62,442 nt of DNA from an uncultured Lachnospiraceae bacterium (GTDB taxonomy: Bacteria > Bacillota > Clostridia > Lachnospirales > Lachnospiraceae): the NCBI GenBank assembly GCA_944381405.1, contig CALWLA010000012.1:1-62442 (forward strand), in the 5' to 3' direction. The notes beneath the pieces were generated by a model. That model was not told the origin of the DNA, made no database searches, and saw only the letters and a program-made list of their open reading frames with translations. Shown here piece after piece: positions 16,712-24,528 of this stretch; positions within the stretch are counted from its first letter, which is position 1, and each line of letters opens with the position of its first letter. The position numbers and the translations under genes were made by a program.

Positions 16712-18397
16712 ATGTATATTACAGGAAGCTTTGCGAAAGAGATCGATCTTTACGCCATAAAGGAGCTAGGCATTCCTTCCCTGTCCCTCATGGAGCGGGC
16801 GGCGGAACAGGTGTGCAGGCATGCGGAGCTGGCAGCGGAAAGGATCTGCGGCCAGGCAGATCTTTCCGGGAAGAAACGTCCTGAAGCCTGCAGGAGGCCT
16901 CAGGATACGGCTGTCCTGATTCTCTGCGGCGCAGGAAACAATGGCGCCGACGGCCTGGCAGCGGGAGCCATGCTGTTGGACAAGGGCTTTCGGAATATCC
17001 GGGCCTTTTTCTGCGGCGACCCGGAGCGGGCTTCGGAGGAGTTCCGGTTTCAGCGGAACCGGTTTGAGCAGGCGGGAGGCAGGTTGCTTTCCGCAGAGCA
17101 GTATCAGGCGGCAGAAACGGAGCTGATCCTGGACGCTCTTTTCGGCATCGGACTTCACCGGCCCGTGGCGGGTCTGTACGGGGAAATGATCCGGGAGATC
17201 CGCAGGCTGCGGCAGGCTGGAGCCTATGTCATAGCCGTGGACATCCCCTCCGGCGTGGATGCGGACCAGGGCAGGAACATGTGCGCCCCGGGACTTCCGG
17301 TGGAGGCGGATGAAACCGTCACCTTCGGCTGGGCCAAGACCGGACATTTTCTGGGGGCAGGATATGGCAGCTGCGGCAGGCTGCAGGTTTATGACATCGG
17401 TTATCCGCCGGGAATCATTGAAGCGCTTTTGCAGCGGGACCTGGAGGCGGAGAAAGCCAACGCCTCTGAGGAACAGGCGGCAAAAGATGGGGGCAGCATC
17501 CCCGGAAAGGTGCTTTTGGATACGGAAACGGTGTTCCAGAAGCACCAGAGGGAATTTCAGGAAAGAAGACCCGCCGCCAACAAGGGGGATTACGGGAAGC
17601 TGCTGATCGCCGCAGGGTCGGAAGGGATGGCCGGGGCCGCGTATCTTGCCGGCCTTTCCGCTTACCGCAGCGGAATCGGCATGGTGAAATACCTGGGGCC
17701 GGAGGCAAACCGGGTGATCCTTCAGACCCTTCTGCCGGAGGCCATGTATCAGTCCTATCAGCCGGACAGAGATCCGGAAGGGCTTGCGGAAAGCCTGAAA
17801 TGGGCGGATATCCTGATCCTGGGCCCCGGGATCTCCAGAGGTCCTTATGGAATCATGCTTGTGGAGACGGTGCTCCGGGAGGCGGCAGAGGAACGGAAGC
17901 GCCGCAGGGAGCAGGGAGGCCATCTCTGGGGCGTCCTGGATGCGGATGCCCTGAACATCCTGTCGGAGCGCCGGGAGCTTCTGCAGTATCTGGATGAGGA
18001 AACGGTGCTGACGCCCCATCTGGGAGAGCTGGCCCGGCTGACAGGGCGCTCCATTCCGGAGCTTAAGGAAAACCTCTGGGAGAGCGCCGCGGCGTTGGCT
18101 CAGAGCCTTGGCACCAATATCCTGGCAAAGGACTGCGTGTCCCTTCTGGCAGGCCCGGAAGGGAACTGCCTGTTGAATAAAAGCGGCAGCGCCGCCATGG
18201 CCAAGGCCGGCAGCGGAGACGTGCTGACGGGGGTCATCGCAGGCTGTACCGGAGTGCTGGGAGAGATCTTTGCAGGAGCTGCGGCAGGCGCCTTTCTCCA
18301 CGGCAGGGCCGGCAGCCTGGCAGGGGCGGAGCAGGGCCTCCACAGCATCCTGGCCCGGGAGATCGGGGAACATATCGGCGCAGCCATGAGGGAGTAG
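16712..18397 (+). CDS. nnr: Bifunctional NAD(P)H-hydrate epimerase / ADP-dependent dehydratase
   Basis: It repairs damaged NAD(P)H hydrates. The 561-residue protein joins a YjeF_N epimerase domain (about 1-240; LCGAGNNGADGL and VDIPSGVDAD motifs) to a ribokinase-like dehydratase domain (about 285-555; GDYGKLLIAAGS, LGPGISRG, TPHLGELARL, KAGSGDVLTG). An insertion enriched in Gln/Lys around residues 240-290 links them. A GGGAG site precedes the ATG. It sits between prmA and rsmE in the same direction, a neighbourhood of housekeeping maintenance genes. Confidence 0.96.
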   Translation: MYITGSFAKEIDLYAIKELGIPSLSLMERAAEQVCRHAELAAERICGQADLSGKKRPEACRRPQDTAVLILCGAGNNGADGLAAGAMLLDKGFRNIRAFFCGDPERASEEFRFQRNRFEQAGGRLLSAEQYQAAETELILDALFGIGLHRPVAGLYGEMIREIRRLRQAGAYVIAVDIPSGVDADQGRNMCAPGLPVEADETVTFGWAKTGHFLGAGYGSCGRLQVYDIGYPPGIIEALLQRDLEAEKANASEEQAAKDGGSIPGKVLLDTETVFQKHQREFQERRPAANKGDYGKLLIAAGSEGMAGAAYLAGLSAYRSGIGMVKYLGPEANRVILQTLLPEAMYQSYQPDRDPEGLAESLKWADILILGPGISRGPYGIMLVETVLREAAEERKRRREQGGHLWGVLDADALNILSERRELLQYLDEETVLTPHLGELARLTGRSIPELKENLWESAAALAQSLGTNILAKDCVSLLAGPEGNCLLNKSGSAAMAKAGSGDVLTGVIAGCTGVLGEIFAGAAAGAFLHGRAGSLAGAEQGLHSILAREIGEHIGAAMRE

Positions 18398-18404
18398 AGA
18401 GCAT

Positions 18405-19199
18405 ATGCATCATTTTTTTGTGGATCATCAGCAGATCAGGGAAGGAAAGGTTTATATCACCGGCAGCGATTATAACCACGCGGTCCGGGTACTGCGGCTG
18501 CGGGCCGGAGAGGAGATCCTCATCAGCGATGAGGCGGGCAGGGACTATCTCTGCTGCGTGGAGGCTGCCGTGGAGACGGAGGCGGAAGGCGGGGACCAGG
18601 AGGTGCCGCACCTTCGGGCGGCCATCACCGAGGAACGGCAGGACAATCACGAGCTGCCTGCCCGGGTCTGGCTCTTTCAGGGGCTGCCAAAGTCCGACAA
18701 GCTGGAGCTGATCATTCAGAAGGCCACGGAGCTTGGAGTCAGCGACATCGTGCCGGTGGAGATGAAAAACTGCGTGGTGCGGCTGGATCAGAAAAAGGCG
18801 GAGGACAAGCGGAAGCGGTGGCAGGCCATTGCGGAAAGCGCAGCCAAGCAGTCCAAGCGGAGCCGGATCCCGAAGATCCATCCCCTGATGCGGTTTACGG
18901 AGGCCATCCGCATGTCCGAAGACTTTGCGGTAAAGCTCCTTCCCTATGAAAATGAAAGGGGCATTGCAGGCATGTGCGAGGCCATCGTGAATTTCCTGCC
19001 GGAGCGGGATATCGCGGTATTCATCGGCCCTGAGGGAGGCTTTGATCCCCTGGAGGTAAAGCTTGCGGAAAATCACGGGGTGCAGGCCGTGTCCCTGGGA
19101 AAACGGATCCTGCGGACGGAGACCGCGGCCATCGCCGTGCTGTCTTTGATCATGATCCGCCTGGAGATCGCAGCGGAAATGGGTTTTTTGGAGGAATAA
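18405..19199 (+). CDS. rsmE: 16S rRNA (uracil-1498-N3) methyltransferase
   Basis: It methylates U1498 of 16S rRNA in the decoding region. The 264-residue protein has a PUA-like N-terminal part (HHFFVDHQQI, NHAVRVLRL) and a SPOUT knot methyltransferase part with KSDKLELIIQKATELG, FIGPEGGF and LGKRILRTETAA, all characteristic of RsmE. It starts 7 nt after nnr and ends 6 nt before the cysteine desulfurase gene, so the three are likely co-transcribed with prmA. An acidic insertion (TEAEGGDQE area) is a minor family variation. Confidence 0.96.
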   Translation: MHHFFVDHQQIREGKVYITGSDYNHAVRVLRLRAGEEILISDEAGRDYLCCVEAAVETEAEGGDQEVPHLRAAITEERQDNHELPARVWLFQGLPKSDKLELIIQKATELGVSDIVPVEMKNCVVRLDQKKAEDKRKRWQAIAESAAKQSKRSRIPKIHPLMRFTEAIRMSEDFAVKLLPYENERGIAGMCEAIVNFLPERDIAVFIGPEGGFDPLEVKLAENHGVQAVSLGKRILRTETAAIAVLSLIMIRLEIAAEMGFLEE

Positions 19200-19205
19200 A
19201 AGCTT

Positions 19206-20360
19206 ATGGAGGTATATTTTGACAACGCCGCCACCACAAGGGTTGCCCCGGAGGTGGCGGAGCTTATGAGAAAGATCATGGAGGAGGACTATGGAAATCC
19301 TTCCTCCAGGCATGTGATGGGCATGCGGGCGGAAAACTATGTCAGGCATGCGGCGGAGCAGGTGGCGGCCACCCTCAAGGTTAAGCCTTCGGAGATCCTC
19401 TTTACCTCCGGCGGCACGGAATCCGACAACCTGGCCCTCATCGGCACTGCGCTCCGGAGACAAAAACGGGGCCGCCACATCATCAGCCTCGGCATCGAGC
19501 ATGCGGCCATTTACAAGACTCTGGAATTTCTGGAGGAGCAGGGCTTTCGGGTGACCTTCCTTCCGGTGGATGAAAAGGGTCATCCGGACCTTGGAGCCCT
19601 TGAGGCGGCCATCTGTCCGGATACCATCCTGGTCAGCATCATGTATGTGAACAACGAGATCGGCTCCATCGAGCCCATCGGAGAGATCGGCCGCATCGTC
19701 AAGGAGAAAAATCCGGAGTGCTATTTCCATACGGATGCCATCCAGGCCTATGGAAAGCTTACGATCCGCCCGAAAAAGGAGCGCATCGATCTTCTGTCCG
19801 TCAGCGGACACAAGCTCCACGGGCCCAAGGGCGTGGGATTTTTGTATATCGACGAGCATGTGCGGCTCCATCCCATCATTTTCGGCGGCGGCCAGCAGAA
19901 GGACATGCGCTCCGGAACGGAAAATGTGCCGGGTATCGCCGGCATGGGCCTTGCGGCGGAGCTTTACTACCGGGAGCATGAGAAAAAGACCGGGCAGCTG
20001 CTTCAGGTAAAGGACCGGCTCTTTGAGCGGCTTTCTGCCATGGAGGGGGTGCGAATCAATTCAGAACCGGGCAGCCTTTCTGCGCCTCAGATCTTAAGCG
20101 CCTCCTTTTCCGGCGTCCGGGCAGAGGTGCTGCTCCATGCCCTGGAGGAAAAGGGCGTATACGTTTCTTCCGGTTCCGCCTGCGCCTCCAATCATCCGGC
20201 GGTCAGCGGCACCCTGAAGGGCATCGGCCTGCCCAGGGAGCTTCTGGACAGCACCCTGCGTTTTTCCTTCGGCCTCTTCAATACGCCGGAGGAGGCGGAC
20301 TACTGCGCGGACTGCCTGGAGGAACTTTTGCCGGTGCTCCGGCGTTTCACCCGCCGTTAA
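19206..20360 (+). CDS. Cysteine desulfurase (NifS/IscS-like), probable sulfur donor for ThiI
   Basis: This PLP enzyme removes sulfur from cysteine as a protein persulfide. The 384-residue protein shows MEVYFDNAATT, TSGGTESDN, the PLP lysine in SGHKLHGPKG and the catalytic cysteine in SSGSACAS. In many Firmicutes a desulfurase of this type is adjacent to thiI and supplies sulfur for 4-thiouridine in tRNA; here thiI is 11.5 kb away with a catabolic locus in between. No iscU or other Fe-S scaffold gene is nearby, which favours the tRNA thiolation role, though other sulfur acceptors are possible. Confidence 0.93.
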   Translation: MEVYFDNAATTRVAPEVAELMRKIMEEDYGNPSSRHVMGMRAENYVRHAAEQVAATLKVKPSEILFTSGGTESDNLALIGTALRRQKRGRHIISLGIEHAAIYKTLEFLEEQGFRVTFLPVDEKGHPDLGALEAAICPDTILVSIMYVNNEIGSIEPIGEIGRIVKEKNPECYFHTDAIQAYGKLTIRPKKERIDLLSVSGHKLHGPKGVGFLYIDEHVRLHPIIFGGGQQKDMRSGTENVPGIAGMGLAAELYYREHEKKTGQLLQVKDRLFERLSAMEGVRINSEPGSLSAPQILSASFSGVRAEVLLHALEEKGVYVSSGSACASNHPAVSGTLKGIGLPRELLDSTLRFSFGLFNTPEEADYCADCLEELLPVLRRFTRR

Positions 20361-20386
20361 TGTTATGTTAAATGTATTATAATGTA

Positions 20387-20415
20387 TTGAAAAAACAAAT
20401 ATAATATGCTACAAT
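20387..20415 (+). promoter_or_regulatory. Promoter of the first SIS deglycase gene
   Basis: TTGAAA at 20387-20392 and TACAAT at 20410-20415 are separated by 17 bp, with an extended TGC before the -10 element. The -10 element overlaps the upstream arm of the terminator for the preceding gene. Confidence 0.8.
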
Positions 20416-20457
20416 CAGCCTGAAGGACAAAAGGAACCGAAGGGCTGATTGTTTTTT
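20412..20457 (+). terminator. Terminator of the cysteine desulfurase operon
   Basis: CAATCAGCC at 20412-20420 pairs perfectly with GGCTGATTG at 20443-20451, followed by six T. Transcripts entering from upstream would form it. Transcripts starting at the overlapping promoter (start near 20422) would lack most of the left arm and escape it. Confidence 0.8.
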
Positions 20458-20515
20458 GCCGGAGGTTCATCCATTTATCATCATTTATCTGGCCAAGGCC
20501 AAGGAGGAAAAGATC

Positions 20516-21511
20516 ATGCTGAATTTTGACGAGGCAAAGGTTCTCAAGGAGCATCAGAACGGAGTGGACATCATCCCGAAGGTAGAGGAGATCGTGGATC
20601 AGGTCTGCAAGGAAGGCTATTCCAACATCTTTTATGTAGGTATCGGCGGAACGGTGCTGTATGCAAACCAGATGCTGCACATCGCAAAGCAGCTGGGCTC
20701 CAAGCTTCCCCTGTATCTTGAGAACGCGGCAGATTTCTGCATCGTTGGCAATCCTTTCTTTGACAAAAATTCCGTTGTGGTGATCGAATCTGTTTCCGGC
20801 GACACCAAGGAAGTAGTAAAGGCGGTGGAAAAGGCCCATGAGGCGGGCGCAAGGGTCATCGGCTATGTGGAGACCCCGGGCACGCCCCTCTATGAGATGT
20901 GCGATCATCTGGTGACCACCGTTGGCGGCGGATATTATTTCTGGTATACCGTGACCCTTCGTTTCATGAAGAATGCGGGCATGTTCGACAAGTACGACAA
21001 GTTCTTCTCCGAGATCAAAAATATGCCGAAGAACGTGGTAGAGATCTACAAGGCCGCAGATGAGGATGCCAAGGCTTATGCGGAAAAATACTGCGACGAG
21101 CCCATCACCTATCTGGTAGGCTCCGGCAATCTGGAGGACTGGGCTACCTGCTATGGCATGTGCATCATGGAGGAGATGCAGTGGATGCGTACAAGACCGG
21201 TTTCCGCAGCAAACTTCTTCCACGGGACCCTTGAGGTCATCGAGCGGGATATCCCGGTGATCCTCATCAAGGGCGAGGATATGACCAGACCGGAAATGGA
21301 CCGGGTAGAGGCCTTTGTCAACAAGATCTCCGCAAAGGTGACCGTATTCGATACCAAGAAATTCAAGCTGGAAGGCATCAGCGACGAATTCAGAGGCATG
21401 CTGTCTCCCATCGTGATGCGTTCCGCATTCCAGAGAGTGAACGCTCATCTGGAGTACTGCAGAAGACATCCTCTGGCGATCAGAAGATATTACAGAAGAC
21501 TGGATTACTAA
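20516..21511 (+). CDS. SIS-domain sugar-amine deglycase, FrlB-like (copy 1)
   Basis: FrlB-type enzymes split 6-phosphofructosamines (for example fructoselysine 6-phosphate) into glucose 6-phosphate and the free amine. The 331-residue protein has two SIS folds: IFYVGIGGTVLYANQ with VVIESVSGDTKEVVKA in the first, and the AANFFHGTLEVI signature in the second, ending RRYYRRLDY. AAGGAGG at 20501-20507 fixes the ATG. It differs clearly from the two other SIS paralogues at 28.5 and 29.8 kb, which share MQWINS and FFHGPFEI-type motifs. It is the first gene of the locus, with its own promoter and terminator, so it is a single-gene unit. The exact substrate cannot be read from sequence. Confidence 0.85.
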   Translation: MLNFDEAKVLKEHQNGVDIIPKVEEIVDQVCKEGYSNIFYVGIGGTVLYANQMLHIAKQLGSKLPLYLENAADFCIVGNPFFDKNSVVVIESVSGDTKEVVKAVEKAHEAGARVIGYVETPGTPLYEMCDHLVTTVGGGYYFWYTVTLRFMKNAGMFDKYDKFFSEIKNMPKNVVEIYKAADEDAKAYAEKYCDEPITYLVGSGNLEDWATCYGMCIMEEMQWMRTRPVSAANFFHGTLEVIERDIPVILIKGEDMTRPEMDRVEAFVNKISAKVTVFDTKKFKLEGISDEFRGMLSPIVMRSAFQRVNAHLEYCRRHPLAIRRYYRRLDY

Positions 21512-21516
21512 CTCGG

Positions 21517-21542
21517 AAAAAGGGCAGTATGCCCTTTTTTCC
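21517..21542 (+). terminator. Terminator after SIS copy 1
   Basis: AAAGGGCA (21519-21526) and TGCCCTTTTTT (21530-21540) form a compact hairpin with a GTA loop and a six-T tail. Confidence 0.85.
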
Positions 21543-21574
21543 TTACAGGATATAAAAATACCTGGGATAACAGT

Positions 21575-21602
21575 TTGCGCCGGCCTGTAAATATGTTATA
21601 CT
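21575..21602 (+). promoter_or_regulatory. Promoter of the gntR-frlC unit
   Basis: TTGCGC at 21575-21580 and TATACT at 21597-21602 are 16 bp apart, with an extended TGT before the -10 element. Confidence 0.6.
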
Positions 21603-21612
21603 GAAGCCAAAA

Positions 21613-21628
21613 GATGTAATAATACATC
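21613..21628. promoter_or_regulatory. Candidate operator of the GntR regulator
   Basis: GATGTA at 21613-21618 and TACATC at 21623-21628 form a perfect inverted repeat with a 4-bp centre, located just downstream of the expected transcription start of gntR. This is the position expected for autoregulation by a HutC-type regulator. Confidence 0.5.
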
Positions 21629-21660
21629 CAGGGTTTTGTAAAGGTAGCAGGTATATCATC

Positions 21661-22413
21661 ATGGAAGAATTGTTAAAAAGACGGACAGACATCCCGCTGT
21701 ATCAGCAGCTGGCAGAAGAACTGAAGGAGCAGATCGCAAAAGGCGACATCAAGGAGAACGAACGGATCCTGACGGAGATGGAGCTTTCTGAAAAATACAA
21801 GATCAGCCGCATCACGGTGCGGAAGGCTCTGGAGCTTCTGGTAGACGAAGAGATCCTGACGAGGAAACGGGGCATCGGAACCTTTGTATCCGGAAAAAAA
21901 ATGCTGAGGAACATGAATCAGTTTATGGGATTTACGCAAAACTGCGAGCAGAACGGCCAGAAGCCAGGCACCAAGTTCCTTTCTGCAGAGATCCTGAAGG
22001 CAAAGCCCTCGGATCTGAAAAACCTGCAGCTGGGAGACGACGACCGGGTGATCTCCATCCGGCGCCTGCGCTACTGCGACGATATGCCGGTAATCATTGA
22101 AGAAAATCATTTCCCCAGAAAATACGCCTTCCTTCTGGCGGAGGATCTGAACGGCTCTCTCCATGAGATCCTGACGGCCCACGGGGTAAACCTGCGGGAG
22201 GGGATCAAAAAGCTTGGCGTCTGCCATGCCACCAGGGAAGAGGCGGCCCTTCTGGGAGTTGCGGAAAACGAGGCGTTGCTGTTTACAAAGGACACCACCT
22301 TTGATGAAAAGAACGAGCCGGTCTACTATGGAAAAAACATCATCAATCCGGAGCGTTATGAGTTCAGCATCGTAGCCAGCGGTTTCACCATGGGAGAAAG
22401 ACATGAAGCTTAA
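21661..22413 (+). CDS. GntR/HutC-family regulator (FrlR-like)
   Basis: The 250-residue protein has an N-terminal winged helix (about 10-75; IPLYQQLAEELKEQI, ISRITVRKALELLVDEEIL, KRGIGTFVSG) and a C-terminal UTRA effector domain (about 95-245). UTRA domains of this family bind small phosphosugars or amino sugars, which fits repression of the fructosamine genes relieved by a phosphorylated substrate; this is an inference. The start has only a weak GCAGG site. Its last 11 nt overlap the start of the frlC-like gene, so regulator and epimerase are coupled. B. subtilis and E. coli frl loci also have a GntR-type FrlR. Confidence 0.88.
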   Translation: MEELLKRRTDIPLYQQLAEELKEQIAKGDIKENERILTEMELSEKYKISRITVRKALELLVDEEILTRKRGIGTFVSGKKMLRNMNQFMGFTQNCEQNGQKPGTKFLSAEILKAKPSDLKNLQLGDDDRVISIRRLRYCDDMPVIIEENHFPRKYAFLLAEDLNGSLHEILTAHGVNLREGIKKLGVCHATREEAALLGVAENEALLFTKDTTFDEKNEPVYYGKNIINPERYEFSIVASGFTMGERHEA

Positions 22414-23239
22414 ACGAAATCAGATCGCGGTGATGAATATCCAGTACAAATATTTTCCCCTGAGCCGTTTCCTGGACGACGCTGTGGAAAACGGCGTGGA
22501 AAATATCGAGCTCTGGGGCGCCGCACCCCATTTCTATTTCCCGGAGATGAGCTTCCGGGAGATCCAGAACACCCGCCACGAGATCGAACGGCGGGGCCTT
22601 AAGCTCATTTGCCTGACGCCGGAGCAGTGCGTGTATCCGGTAAACCTGGCTTCGGAAAGCCGGGAGACCAGACGCCGGAGCCTGCGCTTTTTTGAAGACA
22701 GCATCCGGATTGCCGCAGAGCTTGGCACCAACAAGGTGCTGGTGACCACGGGAACCGGTTATTTTGACCAGAGCGACCGGCAGGAGGCTTGGAACCGGGC
22801 GGCGGAAAATCTCTACGCCCTAGGAGATGTGGCGGCCCATTACGGCGTTACACTGGCCCTGGAGGTGCTGCGGCGGGACGAGAGCAACCTGGTGTATGAC
22901 CTTGAGAGCCTGCGCCGGATGCTCTCTGAGCTTTCCCATAAGCAGATCGGGGGCATGATCGATACCATTCCCATGGCCCTGGCGGGAGAGAGCCCGAAGC
23001 AGTATCTGGATGCCCTTGGGGACCGGCTGGTGCACATCCATTTCATCGACGGCGCTCCCAGAGGCCATCTGGCCTGGGGAGACGGCGTCCTCGACATGCA
23101 GCAGTACCTGCAGGAGCTGGAGGCCTATGGCTATCAGAACTATCTGTCCCTGGAGATCACAGACGGCAGGTATTACATGGATCCCTCCGCTTCCGTCCGG
23201 CAGAGCATCGAAAGGCTGTTCGGAGCCATTTCCGAGTAA
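22403..23239 (+). CDS. Sugar phosphate isomerase/epimerase family protein, FrlC-like
   Basis: The 278-residue TIM-barrel protein resembles FrlC, which in E. coli interconverts fructoselysine and its 3-epimer psicoselysine. Metal-site residues can be placed in LALEVLRRDES (Glu), GGMIDTIPM (Asp), HIHFIDG (His) and LSLEITDG (Glu), the four-ligand pattern of AP-endonuclease-2-type epimerases. It overlaps gntR by 11 nt and is followed by a terminator, so it is expressed with the regulator rather than with the kinase. Other sugar epimerases of this fold cannot be excluded on sequence alone. Confidence 0.82.
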   Translation: MKLKRNQIAVMNIQYKYFPLSRFLDDAVENGVENIELWGAAPHFYFPEMSFREIQNTRHEIERRGLKLICLTPEQCVYPVNLASESRETRRRSLRFFEDSIRIAAELGTNKVLVTTGTGYFDQSDRQEAWNRAAENLYALGDVAAHYGVTLALEVLRRDESNLVYDLESLRRMLSELSHKQIGGMIDTIPMALAGESPKQYLDALGDRLVHIHFIDGAPRGHLAWGDGVLDMQQYLQELEAYGYQNYLSLEITDGRYYMDPSASVRQSIERLFGAISE

Positions 23240-23265
23240 AAACTGAACCAAAAGAAATCCTACGG

Positions 23266-23308
23266 GACAGCGGTTTGTTGAAAAAATCAACATCCGCTGT
23301 CTTTTTTG
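23266..23308 (+). terminator. Terminator after the frlC-like gene
   Basis: GACAGCGG at 23266-23273 pairs with CCGCTGTC at 23294-23301, with an inner TGTTGA/TCAACA stem, followed by six T. Confidence 0.9.
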
Positions 23309-23352
23309 TAAAATAAAATGTGGAAATTGGACAAAATTAACAAGATTCTGTA

Positions 23353-23381
23353 TTGATTTATTTTGCACATTATGTTATAAC
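23353..23381 (+). promoter_or_regulatory. Promoter of the frlD-like kinase and transporter unit
   Basis: TTGATT at 23353-23358 and TATAAC at 23376-23381 are 17 bp apart, with an extended TGT before the -10 element. The element also forms a 10-bp palindrome TGTTATAACA. Confidence 0.65.
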
Positions 23382-23437
23382 AATATGGAACAAAACGATA
23401 ACTGTTGTAAATTTTGCATCATGGGGAGGCGGTAAAG

Positions 23438-24367
23438 TTGATCAGAGTTCTGGGAATTGGAGATAACGTAGCGGATAAGTATCTGCACACGAAGACCATT
23501 TACCCTGGCGGAAACGCGCTGAACATCGCAGTCTTTGCAAAGATGTTCGGCACCGAGGCCGGATATCTCGGCACCTTTGGAGACGATGAGATCGGCAAGC
23601 ATGTTTACAGCGTCTGCCGGGAGCTGGGACTTGATCTTTCCCACTGCCGCCTGGAGATCGGCGAAAACGGCTGTGCCAGAGTGCATCTGGTGGACGGAGA
23701 CCGGGTGTTCCTGCAGGGCAACAAGGGCGGAATCTCCAGAACGAAGCCTCCGGTACTGACAGAACTGGATGAGGAATACATCGCAGGCTACGATCTGATC
23801 CATACCAGCGTCTACAGCTTTATGGAACAGGAGCTGCCGAAGATCCGCAGGGCCGGAAAATTCGTATCCATGGATTTTTCCAACCGCCTGGAGGACGCCT
23901 ACTTCCAGCAGTGCTGTCCCTACGTGGACTGTGCGGAGATCTCCTGCGGCGATATGCCGGAGGAGGAGATCCTGGAATGGATCCGGAAGATCACGGAGTA
24001 CGGCTGCAGGCATATCGTCATTGCCACCAGAGGCTCCAAGGGCTCCTTCGTCATGGTGGACGGCAAGACCTATGAGCAGTCCCCCTGCCTTATCAAGGCA
24101 AAGGACACCATGGGCGCGGGAGATTCCTTCATCACCTGCTTCCTGGTAAATTATCTGGAGGGCATCTCCTGGGCCACGGATTTCTCTGAGGCCTCCGGAA
24201 AGAGAGGGCTGACGGACGCAGCCTCCTACAAGGACATGCTGATCCGCACCTGCCTCTATAAGGCAGCGGTATTTTCCGCAAAGCAGTGCCAGCGGGACGG
24301 CTCCTTCGGATATGGCAAAGAAGTGGAGCTTACGGAGCGGGACAAAGAAGTGATGAAAACCGTTTGA
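23438..24367 (+). CDS. PfkB-family sugar kinase, FrlD-like (fructoselysine 6-kinase)
   Basis: It would phosphorylate the imported fructosamine at C6 to make the substrate of the SIS deglycases. The 309-residue protein has the PfkB N-terminal signature GGNALNIAVFAKMFG and the C-terminal AKDTMGAGDSF motif holding the catalytic Asp and anion hole. The probable start is TTG at 23438, with GGGGAGG at 23423-23429 placed 8 nt upstream; an ATG at 23414 precedes that site and is less likely. It is the only kinase in the locus, although three SIS deglycases are present. Confidence 0.85.
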   Translation: MIRVLGIGDNVADKYLHTKTIYPGGNALNIAVFAKMFGTEAGYLGTFGDDEIGKHVYSVCRELGLDLSHCRLEIGENGCARVHLVDGDRVFLQGNKGGISRTKPPVLTELDEEYIAGYDLIHTSVYSFMEQELPKIRRAGKFVSMDFSNRLEDAYFQQCCPYVDCAEISCGDMPEEEILEWIRKITEYGCRHIVIATRGSKGSFVMVDGKTYEQSPCLIKAKDTMGAGDSFITCFLVNYLEGISWATDFSEASGKRGLTDAASYKDMLIRTCLYKAAVFSAKQCQRDGSFGYGKEVELTERDKEVMKTV

Positions 24368-24384
24368 TATGACGGCGACAAAAG

Positions 24385-24494
24385 AAAGAAATACCCTTCG
24401 GGTATACCTCTATGTCGTGGAAGACACGACATAAATAAAGAAATACCCTTCGGGTATAACCTTTATGTCGTGAAGGACACGACAAAAATAAAGA
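24385..24494 (+). repeat. Tandem double-hairpin repeat in the transporter leader
   Basis: Two head-to-tail copies (from 24385 and from 24437, period 52 bp) share an identical first 22 bp and differ at a few later positions. Each copy forms two hairpins: ATACCC/GGGTAT with a TTC loop (24391-24405, 24443-24457), and TGTCGTG/CACGACA with a 5-nt loop (24412-24432, 24466-24484). Between hairpins the copies differ while pairing is kept. No T-run follows on the plus strand, so these look like RNA processing or stability elements rather than terminators. Confidence 0.8.
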
Positions 24495-24528
24495 AAGTGA
24501 GTGTAACAAACAAGAAAGGAGAAGTATT

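Noticed and set aside
24385-24494. CRISPR array
   Set aside because: Only two copies, no spacers of uniform length and both repeats form paired hairpins; no cas gene is present.
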